A stretch of DNA of 64,000 nucleotides, taken from Candidozyma auris. Taxonomy: Eukaryota; Ascomycota; Pichiomycetes; Serinales; Metschnikowiaceae. The position numbers and the translations under genes were made by a program. The stretch is from assembly GCF_003013715.1 (NCBI RefSeq), contig NC_072813.1:1550001-1614000 (forward strand), written 5' to 3'. Positions within the stretch are counted from its first letter, which is position 1. Each line of letters starts with the position of its first letter. The notes under the pieces are model-generated. The model was not told where the DNA came from and ran no database searches. It was given only the letters and a program-made list of their open reading frames with translations. Positions 17,741 to 26,574 of this stretch are shown here, piece after piece.

Positions 17741-20563
17741 TTACACGGTAGACACAAAATTGATGACACCAGAGCAATACTTGACAAGCTCCTCGAGTTT
17801 GTCACCTTTCTGCTGATTCAATTGTCCCCATCTCTCGAGCGCCTCGTGTAATTCTTCTTCTTCTGGATGGGCGTATATGACGTCGCCATGGTGTTTCAAG
17901 AAGAGGCCAAAAATGGCCTGCAAAACATCGTAGTTGGAGTTTAACTCAAACGCTTGGTTCATGGAAATGACGAAGTTGGTCATTTCACGCAAAGGGGGGA
18001 ACGTGTTCAACGTGCGGAGTTCGAGGTCTATAAGCGAGGGAGCAGAATTCACCAAAAAATCAATGAATTCCTTATAGTCATTCGACTCGCTGCCTTCTCT
18101 AAGCAGACGAGTGAATTGAGACTCAAAGTTGTGCTCTCCGGTTTCTTTAAGTGCTCTAAGGCGTGAGTCTTCAGTGGATGTTGAACTACCATTCGAAGAT
18201 TTGGTCAACCCATTTTCTGCAACAATGGCTTGATCGCCAACCGCTTCACCACTCAATGATAAGAAAAATGGTGCTTTTTCGGGCTTTTTTGGAGCCTCCT
18301 TAGGCTTATTTCTCTTTTTGATGATATCAAGATGCAATATGTTCGAGTATTTGTTTCTGTCTCCGACATGCAACGTCAAGAGATCATCGTTAATCTGATC
18401 GACGGAATGGTAAACTTGGTTAATATCAAGCTCGTCTTGTTCCGTGATGTCCAAAGCTCCTTCGATGATAGATGCACCACCTTCTCCAGAAACATTTGGT
18501 AAAAGGGCAGTAGAAAACTCAATTTCCTCCATCTGTCTAGTAGAAACAGGATGGAATTGTGTTCTGTTGGTCCAGAGCGATATGCCATTGCTGGAGACAT
18601 GCGTAGTAGCCAAGAAGTCTCCAATTGGTGAGAACTTGACATTGGTGGCCACGTTAGGAAGGCGGATACCATCTATGCATCCACCAGTTGGGATGTCCCA
18701 GGTTCTTAAAGTGCCGTCAAGACTGACACTTACAATCCAGCGTCCGTCAGGTGAAAAGTCAAGGTCTGTGATTCTGTTGCTGTGTCCGAAAAGAACTCTG
18801 GCAACTTTCTGAGTGACGACATCAACAACAACAATGCTCAAATCATCGAGAGCACATGCAACCAAGTCGGAGCCCTTGTGATACACCATCTTCGTGATGG
18901 GTGCCTCAAGCTCAAGTTTCCCGAGATACTTGGACTCTGAGAAGTTATAGAATCCAATAATTCCATCAAGACCACAGCTGACCATTTTTCTATTCATACC
19001 ATCGATAGCCAAGCCAGTGACTGCTTTATTCTTGTGTAACATATACTTTTTTCGGAGCAAACCCGACTGCAAGTTATAGGCACCGATTCCACCATTAGAA
19101 GAGCCAACGAGAGCAAAGTTACCGCAGTGGGAAACACATACTGCTTTGGCAAAACCGCCATCCACAGTTGCAAGTTCATGGCGACCAATGCGTTTGTGCT
19201 TAGAGTCCCAGGTTCTCGCAAATATTTCATTCTTGTGAGCCGTTACCATATTCTCCCAGTCCCCCTCTCTGGCAACAGACATTGCAAGCGTAGTGATCTC
19301 TGGAACTTTTTCACGCATCAGAGCAACTGGGCCGCCCTTCTTCTTAGAATCCTTAGGAGATCTCTGAGATACCTCCTGAGCCTGAGCGTCTTTTCTCATC
19401 GAAAAGCACCACAATGACCTATCCTTAGAAGCAGAGTAAACGAAGTGAGACTTATCTTCGTTGGGGAACACTATGGCGACGGGTGGTGCTGAATGCCCAC
19501 CACGAGAACGTAAATGCCTAGGAGGAGAGACAACAGAGCTGTTTGTAGTCGAGAGAGGAGGGTCGAACACAAGTTCCTTCAACTGGTTGTCTCCGCCGTT
19601 GGTAACAACAATTGGCTGGCCATTTAAGAACTTGGCATTGGCAACACCGCCTGTGGGCTCAGCGTGAGTGTTTCTCAGAACATGAACCCTGTTCCTTTTG
19701 ACTAGATCGTGGAAGTAGAGATCACCGTTGCTCAAAGCAGCCACAAGATGGTGAGATCCATCCGTACGGAAGGAAATGGCATTCACCTTTGCAGCCGTCT
19801 CGGGAGGAGAAGCGATGATTCGCTCGCCCAAAATAGAACCTTTTTTCAAATTGTACAAGAACACACTACCTGAGCCCGTTCCAAGCGCAATAATATCAAG
19901 AGCAGGTGCAAATTCAATGGCAGAAAGGGGCTCACCAAATTGGTTCTCTGGCGACTTGTAGATGGACTTTGCGGTACGCACATTTATAAGATGGATACCG
20001 TTAGTTGTAGCGACGACAATCTTGTTGAGGTACGTAGGAGGGTGAGTCAACCCGACGATATCTCCATCGAACTTAGGTTTTATGCTGTTGATAGTGGTGT
20101 AATGTTCTGAGGGAATCTTGGACCCGGCTGCTTTCTTGAACACATTAATCTGGCCGTCACTCGAGGCAGCAATCAAGTACTCTCCAAACACAAGCAAATG
20201 GTTGATTGAGGCAGAGGCAGAACATGGCACTTCAAGCTCCATCTCCAAACGGCCCCTTTTATAAATACCCACTTTGGTGCCAGAAGCGGCATAGACGTAG
20301 TGGAAATGAGCAGCTAACGCCGAAATTTTGCCTTGGGTTTGTGATTGGGAAACAAAAAGCAAGTGCAAAGTGGAAGCATCGTAAATTTGAAAAGATCTCC
20401 CAACTGAAGTGACTATATAGAAAGTTGAACCCAAAGTGCCCACTGCGAAGGGCACCTCGTTGGACACATTGCCTAGGGACCTGAAAGGGCTGAAAATCTT
20501 CAGGGGTTTTGAGACCCCCTTCGAAGGCTCGAGTTTCTGTTTCTTTGTTGAATCTCCAGCCAT
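17741..20563 (-). CDS. UTP21: U3 snoRNP protein Utp21
   Basis: Utp21 is a tandem WD40 protein of the UTP-B complex in the small-subunit processome and is needed for 18S rRNA maturation in the nucleolus. The 940 residues (939 in S. cerevisiae, from memory) match along the length: FSPFRSLGNVSNEVPFAVGT, STLHLLFVSQS, CGLDGIIGFYNF, GHSNRITDLDFSPDGRWIVS, TGGCIDGI and KRNKPKEAPKK, ending in the helical Utp21 C-terminal domain. A CTG codon before KIFSPFR falls where S. cerevisiae has Ser, which fits CUG-Ser decoding. PAC and RRPE motifs lie in its promoter, as in other ribosome-biogenesis genes. Confidence 0.96.
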   Translation of the reverse strand: MAGDSTKKQKLEPSKGVSKPLKIFSPFRSLGNVSNEVPFAVGTLGSTFYIVTSVGRSFQIYDASTLHLLFVSQSQTQGKISALAAHFHYVYAASGTKVGIYKRGRLEMELEVPCSASASINHLLVFGEYLIAASSDGQINVFKKAAGSKIPSEHYTTINSIKPKFDGDIVGLTHPPTYLNKIVVATTNGIHLINVRTAKSIYKSPENQFGEPLSAIEFAPALDIIALGTGSGSVFLYNLKKGSILGERIIASPPETAAKVNAISFRTDGSHHLVAALSNGDLYFHDLVKRNRVHVLRNTHAEPTGGVANAKFLNGQPIVVTNGGDNQLKELVFDPPLSTTNSSVVSPPRHLRSRGGHSAPPVAIVFPNEDKSHFVYSASKDRSLWCFSMRKDAQAQEVSQRSPKDSKKKGGPVALMREKVPEITTLAMSVAREGDWENMVTAHKNEIFARTWDSKHKRIGRHELATVDGGFAKAVCVSHCGNFALVGSSNGGIGAYNLQSGLLRKKYMLHKNKAVTGLAIDGMNRKMVSCGLDGIIGFYNFSESKYLGKLELEAPITKMVYHKGSDLVACALDDLSIVVVDVVTQKVARVLFGHSNRITDLDFSPDGRWIVSVSLDGTLRTWDIPTGGCIDGIRLPNVATNVKFSPIGDFLATTHVSSNGISLWTNRTQFHPVSTRQMEEIEFSTALLPNVSGEGGASIIEGALDITEQDELDINQVYHSVDQINDDLLTLHVGDRNKYSNILHLDIIKKRNKPKEAPKKPEKAPFFLSLSGEAVGDQAIVAENGLTKSSNGSSTSTEDSRLRALKETGEHNFESQFTRLLREGSESNDYKEFIDFLVNSAPSLIDLELRTLNTFPPLREMTNFVISMNQAFELNSNYDVLQAIFGLFLKHHGDVIYAHPEEEELHEALERWGQLNQQKGDKLEELVKYCSGVINFVSTV

Positions 20564-20618
20564 TGTGGTGTCCCTTGTACGGGTGTATAAAGAGTGATGG
20601 AATCGAGTATTGAAAAAG

Positions 20619-20626
20619 GCGATGAG
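20619..20626 (+). promoter_or_regulatory. PAC motif (GCGATGAG)
   Basis: An exact PAC box 56 bp before the UTP21 start. PAC is the site of Pbf/Dot6-type factors at ribosome-biogenesis genes across yeasts, so it fits the gene's role. Confidence 0.65.
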
Positions 20627-20712
20627 GTGCTGCGTACAAAAGATAGTAATGGTCTGGGGTCCGAGATTATGAACTATTTGTCACTCGAATAAATGGGACA
20701 GCTAAGTAAATA

Positions 20713-20720
20713 AAAAATTT
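20713..20720 (+). promoter_or_regulatory. RRPE-like motif (AAAAATTT)
   Basis: AAAAATTT lies about 90 bp beyond the PAC box. The PAC-RRPE pair is characteristic of ribosome-biogenesis promoters. Alone this A/T-rich word would mean little. Confidence 0.4.
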
Positions 20721-20882
20721 GTCTTATTGTTGCGAATACAATAAGTTTTTATCTTTTCTATATTGTAATTGCATTTTATGGCTCTTTTCGTGACCTCTCG
20801 TACTTGCAATGGGTACCCCAGAGTGTACATATTTGGGACTAAAAAGTGAGCAGTTTGGTGCTACCCACGGACTCTTTTCATC

Positions 20883-22703
20883 ATGACCCAAGAGAGTAAT
20901 GAAAATGGGAATGTGAACATTGAGCCGGCTGCTAAAAGAGCTCGTACAGATGACACAGAAAAGGGTTACGCTCCAATCAAGCCAGAGTTTATTATCGATG
21001 GTGTGAAGGTTGAGGAAACCTACGACGATGAAGCAGCTGAAGGAGGTGACAGAGGAGCTCAGCCGGAAAGCTCAAAACGATCGAAGAAGAACAGAGGCCA
21101 GAACAAGAAAAGGGATCTCAAGCAACAGAAAGAAGAGGTGAGGTTATGCTCGAGTATCCTCGATCCTTCAGACCCTAAGGAATGTAAGTTCGGTGCTGAC
21201 AAATGTAAGAACACTCACGATGTTGATTTCTACCTACTGACAAAGCCAGCGGACATTGAAGGCACTTGCCCGGTATTCTTGGCTTTAGGGTACTGTCCAA
21301 CTGGTTTGAAGTGTAGGTGGTTGGGCAGCCACTACGACAAGGAGACCAAGACCCTTATCAAAGCAGAGACCGATCTCTCGAGTCAAAACTACGAAATCAA
21401 TAAAATTTCCCCTGAGCACCGCATGGACCTTCAAAAGCATCGCTACGTGTTTGAAAAGGCCGGTCCTTATAATAAATACCTTGACTCGTTGGTCAAGAAC
21501 GATGAGAATATCGCCAAACAGCGGGAAGATGCCAAGGAGAATGCTGCAACATACACTGAGCCTCCATTCAAACCTGCTGAGAAGAAAAGACTTAATCTCC
21601 ATAGAGCAAAGATTGTGTCGCCTCTTACCACTGTGGGTAATTTGCCTTACCGTCGTTTAATGAAGACGCTTGGTGCCGATGTAACGTACAGTGAGATGGC
21701 ACTTTCCCTTCCGTTGCTTCAAGGCACAAAGCCAGAATGGGCGTTACCAAAAGCTCATGTCTCAGAGTACCCAGGTTTCGGCGTTCAGTTGGCTGCCAAT
21801 CATCATCAACAAGCCTCCAAAGCTGCTGAGGCCATTTACAGAGAGGCACCCAATGTTTCCGAACTCAACTTGAACTGCGGCTGTCCCATCGATTTGCTAT
21901 ACCGTCAAGGGCAAGGTTCGGCTTTGTTGGATCAGCCTTCGAAACTTGTTCGTATATTGAACGGTATGAGCGCTTGTTCGGGTGACATTCCCGTGACATT
22001 CAAAATCAGAACCGGAACGAAGGATCACAAAAACACAGCACAATCATTGGTTAAAAGAGTGTTAACTGAGACTGATGTAGCAGCAGTAACGCTTCATGGC
22101 CGCTCTAGACAGCAAAGATACACCAGAGAGGCCGACTGGAGCTACATTGGGGAAGTTGCTCAAACAGTCAAGCAGATCAATGAGGAGAAACAAGAGAACA
22201 AGGACCTAACCGATACCCAGCCAATTTGGTTTATTGGCAACGGCGACTGCTTCACCCATGAGCAGTGGTATGATGCTGTCAATACTGAAGGTATTGACTC
22301 GGTTATGGTAGCAAGAGGAGCACTTATCAAACCATGGATCTTTGAGGAAATTGAAGCTCAGCAATACCTCGACAAGTCTGCTTCTGAACGTCTTGAATAT
22401 TTACGCACATTCGCTAACTTTGCCGTTGAGCACTGGGGCTCAGACGAGTATGGTATTGAGGTGGCAAGGAGATTCCTTTGTGAGTTCATTGGATTCACGC
22501 ATAGATATATCCCGGTTGGCATACTAGAGAAGTTTCCTCCCAAATTGAATCAAAGGCCACCGAAATGGCGTGGCAGAAACGAGTTGGAAACGCTTCTTGG
22601 ATCTACAGACTACAGGGACTGGATTAAAATCACAGAGATGTTTCTCGGAAAAGCATCACCTAATTTCCAGTTCGTACCTAAACACAAGAGTAACTCTTAT
22701 TAA
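20883..22703 (+). CDS. DUS3: tRNA-dihydrouridine(47) synthase Dus3
   Basis: Dus3 reduces uridine 47 of cytosolic tRNAs with an FMN-dependent TIM barrel. The 606 residues start with a charged tail. Two CCCH zinc fingers follow (CKFGADKCKNTH and CPVFLALGYCPTGLKCRWLGSH). The Dus barrel has LTTVGNLPYRRLMKTLGAD, LNLNCGCPIDLLYRQGQGSA with the catalytic Cys, VTFKIRTG, VTLHGRSRQQRYT, FIGNGDC and VMVARGALIKPWIF. The zinc fingers separate Dus3 from Dus1, 2 and 4. A CTG codon at Y-L-x-TKPADI would be Ser under CUG-Ser decoding, a better fit to a non-hydrophobic position. The stop is 9 bp from the stop of the convergent gene. Confidence 0.96.
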   Translation: MTQESNENGNVNIEPAAKRARTDDTEKGYAPIKPEFIIDGVKVEETYDDEAAEGGDRGAQPESSKRSKKNRGQNKKRDLKQQKEEVRLCSSILDPSDPKECKFGADKCKNTHDVDFYLLTKPADIEGTCPVFLALGYCPTGLKCRWLGSHYDKETKTLIKAETDLSSQNYEINKISPEHRMDLQKHRYVFEKAGPYNKYLDSLVKNDENIAKQREDAKENAATYTEPPFKPAEKKRLNLHRAKIVSPLTTVGNLPYRRLMKTLGADVTYSEMALSLPLLQGTKPEWALPKAHVSEYPGFGVQLAANHHQQASKAAEAIYREAPNVSELNLNCGCPIDLLYRQGQGSALLDQPSKLVRILNGMSACSGDIPVTFKIRTGTKDHKNTAQSLVKRVLTETDVAAVTLHGRSRQQRYTREADWSYIGEVAQTVKQINEEKQENKDLTDTQPIWFIGNGDCFTHEQWYDAVNTEGIDSVMVARGALIKPWIFEEIEAQQYLDKSASERLEYLRTFANFAVEHWGSDEYGIEVARRFLCEFIGFTHRYIPVGILEKFPPKLNQRPPKWRGRNELETLLGSTDYRDWIKITEMFLGKASPNFQFVPKHKSNSY

Positions 22704-22712
22704 ATATACATT

Positions 22713-23366
22713 TTACTCCCTTTCGAAACCTGTAGCTGAAGCACTGGTAATGTCGTCAGTGACAGCTTCGACGTCAGCACTAGAAGGGACATTGCCGGTG
22801 GGCTTCACCTGAGAAGCGCTTTCATAGTCCTTAGACAAACCCTCCGCCTTTTCCTTCAAGACTGACAACTCGTCGTCTTTGGCAGCCAACTCTTTCTTCA
22901 ATTGGGCGATCTCATCGCTGTTGCCGCTGCTTGGAGCGGTGTCACCATGCTGCTTGTTGTAATCATCCAACTTGTCCTTGGTGAAAACCAACTCAGCAAC
23001 TAAAGAGTAAGCTCTTGTGGTAAGAAGGGTCAAGAATAATGCAAAGCCACAAAGGTACATGTTTCTCTGTGCGTAGAACTTTCTTGCCTGGATTTCAGAT
23101 CTGTCCACGAGACCAGCACGTTCGCCACCGGCGTTGTTAAGGTCAGCAGTAACAGAGTACACTCTGTTGACAGAGTCAATAAACAAAACAGCAACAAATC
23201 CGAAAACACATTTGGTGATGATCTGAACATGCTCGGAAGTAAAGGGCTTGGACACGGTAGCCAACACTGTTCTTCTCACTTTCCTAGGGAATGGCAAGGA
23301 TAAAATGGTGAAGAAGACCATCTCAATTACGAGCAAGCCAAACACTAAGTTGTAGTATAATGCCAT
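22713..23366 (-). CDS. YET3: BAP31-family ER membrane protein (Yet1/Yet3 type)
   Basis: At 217 residues, this has the size of yeast Yet1/Yet3, endoplasmic-reticulum proteins related to mammalian BAP31. It has three membrane segments near the N-terminus (about residues 2-25, 48-65 and 100-120). The family phrase FYAQRNMYLCGFALFLTLL comes just before the third, with a cytosolic coiled coil after it (IAQLKKELAAKDDELSVLKEKAEGLSK). Yet3 works with Yet1 and associates with the Sec translocon. One Yet-type copy is visible here, and I cannot separate YET1 from YET3 by sequence alone. It is tail-to-tail with DUS3. Confidence 0.88.
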   Translation of the reverse strand: MALYYNLVFGLLVIEMVFFTILSLPFPRKVRRTVLATVSKPFTSEHVQIITKCVFGFVAVLFIDSVNRVYSVTADLNNAGGERAGLVDRSEIQARKFYAQRNMYLCGFALFLTLLTTRAYSLVAELVFTKDKLDDYNKQHGDTAPSSGNSDEIAQLKKELAAKDDELSVLKEKAEGLSKDYESASQVKPTGNVPSSADVEAVTDDITSASATGFERE

Positions 23367-23567
23367 TTTTGATTACTTTACGCAGTTGCAAGTTCACTAA
23401 TGGCTCCTGGGTCCGTTAAAGAGGTTGTGAAACAAAGTAGCAAGTGATCGATAGTGAGCAAAGTCAATTCTGCAGGAGAGATGCAAGGAAGTGTGCAATT
23501 TCGCAGGGGAACAGAATAAGCGCAGTGAGTGTTTCAATGGGGTCTTGGGCTGTGTGAGTGGCAGGAG

Positions 23568-25241
23568 CTAAAAACCGAGGGAAACCTTCATTGTGAATGT
23601 GATGAGGAAGGGTAAAGTGATGAAAAGAATTGAGTATTGTGCCAAAAGCACCATGGCCAAGCAGTCCATCTGGAGGTGCTCGGGAGAGTTGGGATCAGTG
23701 TAGAATGCTGTAAAATACACCAAAGCAGTAGCGTTGGGCAAGCCAAACTCTAGTACGCTCACAAAGCGCACAAGCTTATCATCGCCAAACCACCCTGCTT
23801 TGTATAGTCCTGTAGTGAAGCCCACGCCAAAAATGGGCATGATGATCAATCGGCTGGCAGTGACAGCCAAGATGGTTTTCCAGAAGCCTGGGATGATCAG
23901 GTTCACTTTCAACCGAGCAATGGTGGCTCCCAAAAGCAACAAACCGAGCGGGACTGATGCCGCACCCACGTAACTTGCAAGGTCCATGAGGAAAGACAAT
24001 GGAGGCATCTCGTCAGGTGCGCTGGGCATGTAAAAGTTACTCTTCACAAAGAGGGCTTTGAGAGGTGGTGACATGGCAATGATAAGCGACACGATCAAGG
24101 ACACCGAGTTTGGAGCCTTGAAATTCACAATGGTGTTGAGAAACATTTTCCAGTATCTCATTGTTCGAGAAGGTGACTTAGTTATGTCTTCTTCCTTTTC
24201 CAGTTGCTCTTTTCTCCCAAGAGGTTCTATCTCAATGCCTATTTCGCTGACACCTGAATGGGTGCTTCTGGCCTCGTTAGTCTTGAGTCTCTCAAACTCA
24301 GAGTACTCGTGAATCACATCCTCGACATCTTGAGATTTTGCTCTTCTCAAATCTGCCGATCTCGACGTAGATTGATGCAAAGAGTAGTACATTGTAGCGT
24401 TTGAGGTGTTGGTACCACGCCGCTGTCTCATTGAGGAGTCTATTGAGTCCAAATCGTTTGAATTCATTGAGTGGCTCACCGAACGATTCTCCTGATCACG
24501 CTGCATGAGGAACTCGCCATGTTGGCGGCTTTCCAGCAGCTCTCCAGAAAGAGTTTGCGGTTCTCCTTGGTGCTCCTCGGAGCTTGCGGACTCTTCGTCA
24601 GATGCCAGGCTTTCATGGTGGTGTTCTTTTGTTGTATGAGGTGAATTTGACGACGTCGAATGCAATTGTGTGGTATCTATCTCTTCTTCTTCGTCAAGCG
24701 GTTTTCTGTCGAGCTCATCTCTGAAATCGTACCTGACGAGTCGAAACAAGCCTAGCGAAAACTGGTAGAAAACCTGCGACGCCAAGAAGATACAAACATA
24801 AGCCACACCCTTGTCGCCTTCCTCAGCAGAGAAAAGGGATCCTGTTTTTGAGAGCGTTTGCAAATATGCAATGGGTAGATCCGAAATGTTGGGAAACAAA
24901 CCCACCGAGATCAACCCGCCAAACCAGCGTTTGGGGGATCTGCACACGTAGTACGTCACAAGCGAACACAAAGCGCCCACTGCAAACAAGATAGTGCCTT
25001 CAAAGAAGATAATGCCAATGTTCTTGATGTCTGAGCTCTTGAGGTTAGTCACGACATTGTTGAAAATCAAGCACGGCATGATCGCCGTGACGATGGCATC
25101 TGAAATGTCTCGGCAAGTTGTCACTGTAAGGATATTTCTTCGGGCCAAGTAAAAACCTATGCCTATAATGAAATATATCTTGAAGATGGGCTTCACTGAA
25201 GCGTAGATGATCATGCCAAGTGGGGCTCCCATGATGTACAC
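23568..25241 (-). CDS. ECM3: auxin efflux carrier (PIN/AEC) family membrane protein, Ecm3-like
   Basis: This 557-residue protein has about five membrane segments in the first 165 residues, including GLFPNISDLPIAYLQTL, the AEC-family N-terminal signature. A 200-residue hydrophilic Ser/Glu-rich loop follows, then five more segments (VSLIVSLIIAMSPPLKALF, ASVPLGLLLLGATIARL, ILAVTASRLIIMPIFGVGF and others). The bipartite 5+5 layout matches the yeast relatives Ecm3 (YOR092W) and YNL095C. Substrates of the fungal proteins are not established. The gene may start at 25241 or at the ATG at 25232. A perfect PDRE-like palindrome lies about 350 bp upstream. Confidence 0.88.
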   Translation of the reverse strand: MYIMGAPLGMIIYASVKPIFKIYFIIGIGFYLARRNILTVTTCRDISDAIVTAIMPCLIFNNVVTNLKSSDIKNIGIIFFEGTILFAVGALCSLVTYYVCRSPKRWFGGLISVGLFPNISDLPIAYLQTLSKTGSLFSAEEGDKGVAYVCIFLASQVFYQFSLGLFRLVRYDFRDELDRKPLDEEEEIDTTQLHSTSSNSPHTTKEHHHESLASDEESASSEEHQGEPQTLSGELLESRQHGEFLMQRDQENRSVSHSMNSNDLDSIDSSMRQRRGTNTSNATMYYSLHQSTSRSADLRRAKSQDVEDVIHEYSEFERLKTNEARSTHSGVSEIGIEIEPLGRKEQLEKEEDITKSPSRTMRYWKMFLNTIVNFKAPNSVSLIVSLIIAMSPPLKALFVKSNFYMPSAPDEMPPLSFLMDLASYVGAASVPLGLLLLGATIARLKVNLIIPGFWKTILAVTASRLIIMPIFGVGFTTGLYKAGWFGDDKLVRFVSVLEFGLPNATALVYFTAFYTDPNSPEHLQMDCLAMVLLAQYSILFITLPFLITFTMKVSLGF

Positions 25242-26133
25242 ATATGCTGGAGTAGGACGGGAGAAGGCCTTGCCTTATTTATAGTTGAGTAATCAAGGGT
25301 TAAATCTACCCTTGCTTATGTTAATCTATAACGTCTATAGGGAAAAGAAAAGTGGTTACTTCTCTAAATATCTATGCATGGAGCCTCATCTGAGTGCAGT
25401 GCAGAGCATCAGAGCGCCGTATGTCACGAAGAAAAAACAGTTGTTGACAGGTAGTGAAAAGGTTTTCAAAAAATCTCTTTGTAGATCATCCAGTTTAGGG
25501 ATAATTCTCCTCTATATGGTAAAAAGTTCTTAGTATCTGCAAAGAAGAAATATTGAAGGTCCATTTGCAACTTTCGGATTTGGGAACACTTCGTCCGCGG
25601 AAATTCCAAGTCGGAAGCGTGGGGGATCCTGGCCAACATTTAAGACAACGCCGAAAAAGAAAAGACAAACTATTGAAAGTATTCTCAGACCAAAAAACAA
25701 TATCTGCAAAGCTGTTTGGAGTTATTTTTTTTAATACATTTTCTACACTTGAGCATTGGTCATGTTCATTAGCATAGTCTAGCCTATATGGAGAAATGGG
25801 CAGACGAAAATGCGCTCGAAAGTCGGGGCGCTGGGTATGAATAATAAAGGACGTATAAAACGGAAGAAAGTAAAAGTACCGTGAGTCGTGATAAAAGAAG
25901 CAGACAAAAGAATCGTGTGAAGCTCCTCGTGGCCTGGATGTGTAACGTATCAGCCTAGCTCAAAGAGCTCGACTCGCAGACCATAGATGTGGTGTTGTGA
26001 ATATGATAATTTGAGAATGACAGAATTATGAAAGCCATCTGAGCAACGCCAGCCAAAGATTCTAGTTGATCCCATTAACCTAACTGACCAAGCTGACCCA
26101 ACTGGCCTAACTGACGAAATCGACCTAGTCAAC
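25242..26133. other. intergenic region between the efflux-carrier gene and the acidic-protein gene
   Basis: This 890-bp stretch is the upstream region of the gene starting at 25241 and the 3' flank of the gene ending at 26134. It holds TCCGCGGA at 25594 and most of a decayed 9-bp tandem array at 26062-26142. A 72-codon frame over the array is not credible as a gene. Confidence 0.55.
25594..25601. promoter_or_regulatory. PDRE-like palindrome TCCGCGGA
   Basis: TCCGCGGA is the exact S. cerevisiae Pdr1/Pdr3 drug-response element. It lies about 350 bp before a transporter-family gene. CUG-clade yeasts use other zinc-cluster factors for drug pumps, so the binding protein is uncertain. Confidence 0.35.
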
Positions 26134-26142
26134 CTAGTTGAT
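26062..26142 (-). repeat. decayed tandem array, nine 9-bp units
   Basis: Read on the minus strand, nine consecutive 9-mers follow without gaps. Examples are ATCAACTAG, GTTGACTAG, GTCAGTTAG (twice), GCCAGTTGG and GTCAGCTTG. The first and last units are identical. The first unit includes the stop codon (26136-26134) of the gene next to it. Confidence 0.75.
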
Positions 26143-26574
26143 TCTGACCTGGCCCTGGCCCTTGGCAAACGTCAAGACGTTGGTGATCTCCTGGATCTCC
26201 ACGTCGTCAAGCTCACCCAAAAACAAGTCAAGATCATCACGATCCTCATCCTCGTTCAAATGTAGGGCAGGTACCTTGGGCGACTGGCACTCGGAGAAAA
26301 TGGACTCCTTCGGGGACCCGACCTCATGCTCGTCGCTTGAATCGTCCCTCACATTGAAGGTGAACTCCACCAGCAGCGTCTCAGAAACATCGGGACACTC
26401 ATCGACCTCATTGAAGGTTTGCAGATTGTCAGCGTTTTTTTTGTCGTTTGTGTTGTAGAGCTTGTCTATCACCATCCCCCTGGGTCTTGCAGCAGAGCGC
26501 TCAGGCACAGACATATCCTCGGGCACCGTTTCTAGAAACATGAGATAGTGCTCGTAGTCGTCAAGAGTTGTCAT
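26134..26574 (-). CDS. acidic protein of unknown function
   Basis: This 146-residue protein begins MTTLDDYEHYLMFLETVPED, has one basic patch (RSAARPRGMVIDK), and is otherwise strongly acidic with Ser/Asp clusters (DDSSDEHEV) and LNEDEDRDDLDLFLGELDDVE near the end. No family is recognised. Acidic/hydrophobic alternation such as DLDLFLGELDDVE resembles activation or adaptor-binding segments, but that is only suggestive. The stop codon lies inside a decayed 9-bp tandem array, so the C-terminus has probably moved during evolution. TTCGCAGCC lies 114 bp before the start in gene orientation. Confidence 0.6.
   Translation of the reverse strand: MTTLDDYEHYLMFLETVPEDMSVPERSAARPRGMVIDKLYNTNDKKNADNLQTFNEVDECPDVSETLLVEFTFNVRDDSSDEHEVGSPKESIFSECQSPKVPALHLNEDEDRDDLDLFLGELDDVEIQEITNVLTFAKGQGQVRIN

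Larger units (their letters stand above)
20564..20882. other. divergent promoter region of UTP21 and DUS3
   Basis: This 319-bp A/T-rich space is shared by two RNA-processing genes. It contains GCGATGAG at 20619 and AAAAATTT at 20713. Confidence 0.6.

Noticed and set aside
25950..26168. 72-codon minus-strand ORF over the 9-bp array
   Set aside because: It is an alternative frame of the tandem array and overlaps the end of the acidic-protein gene.
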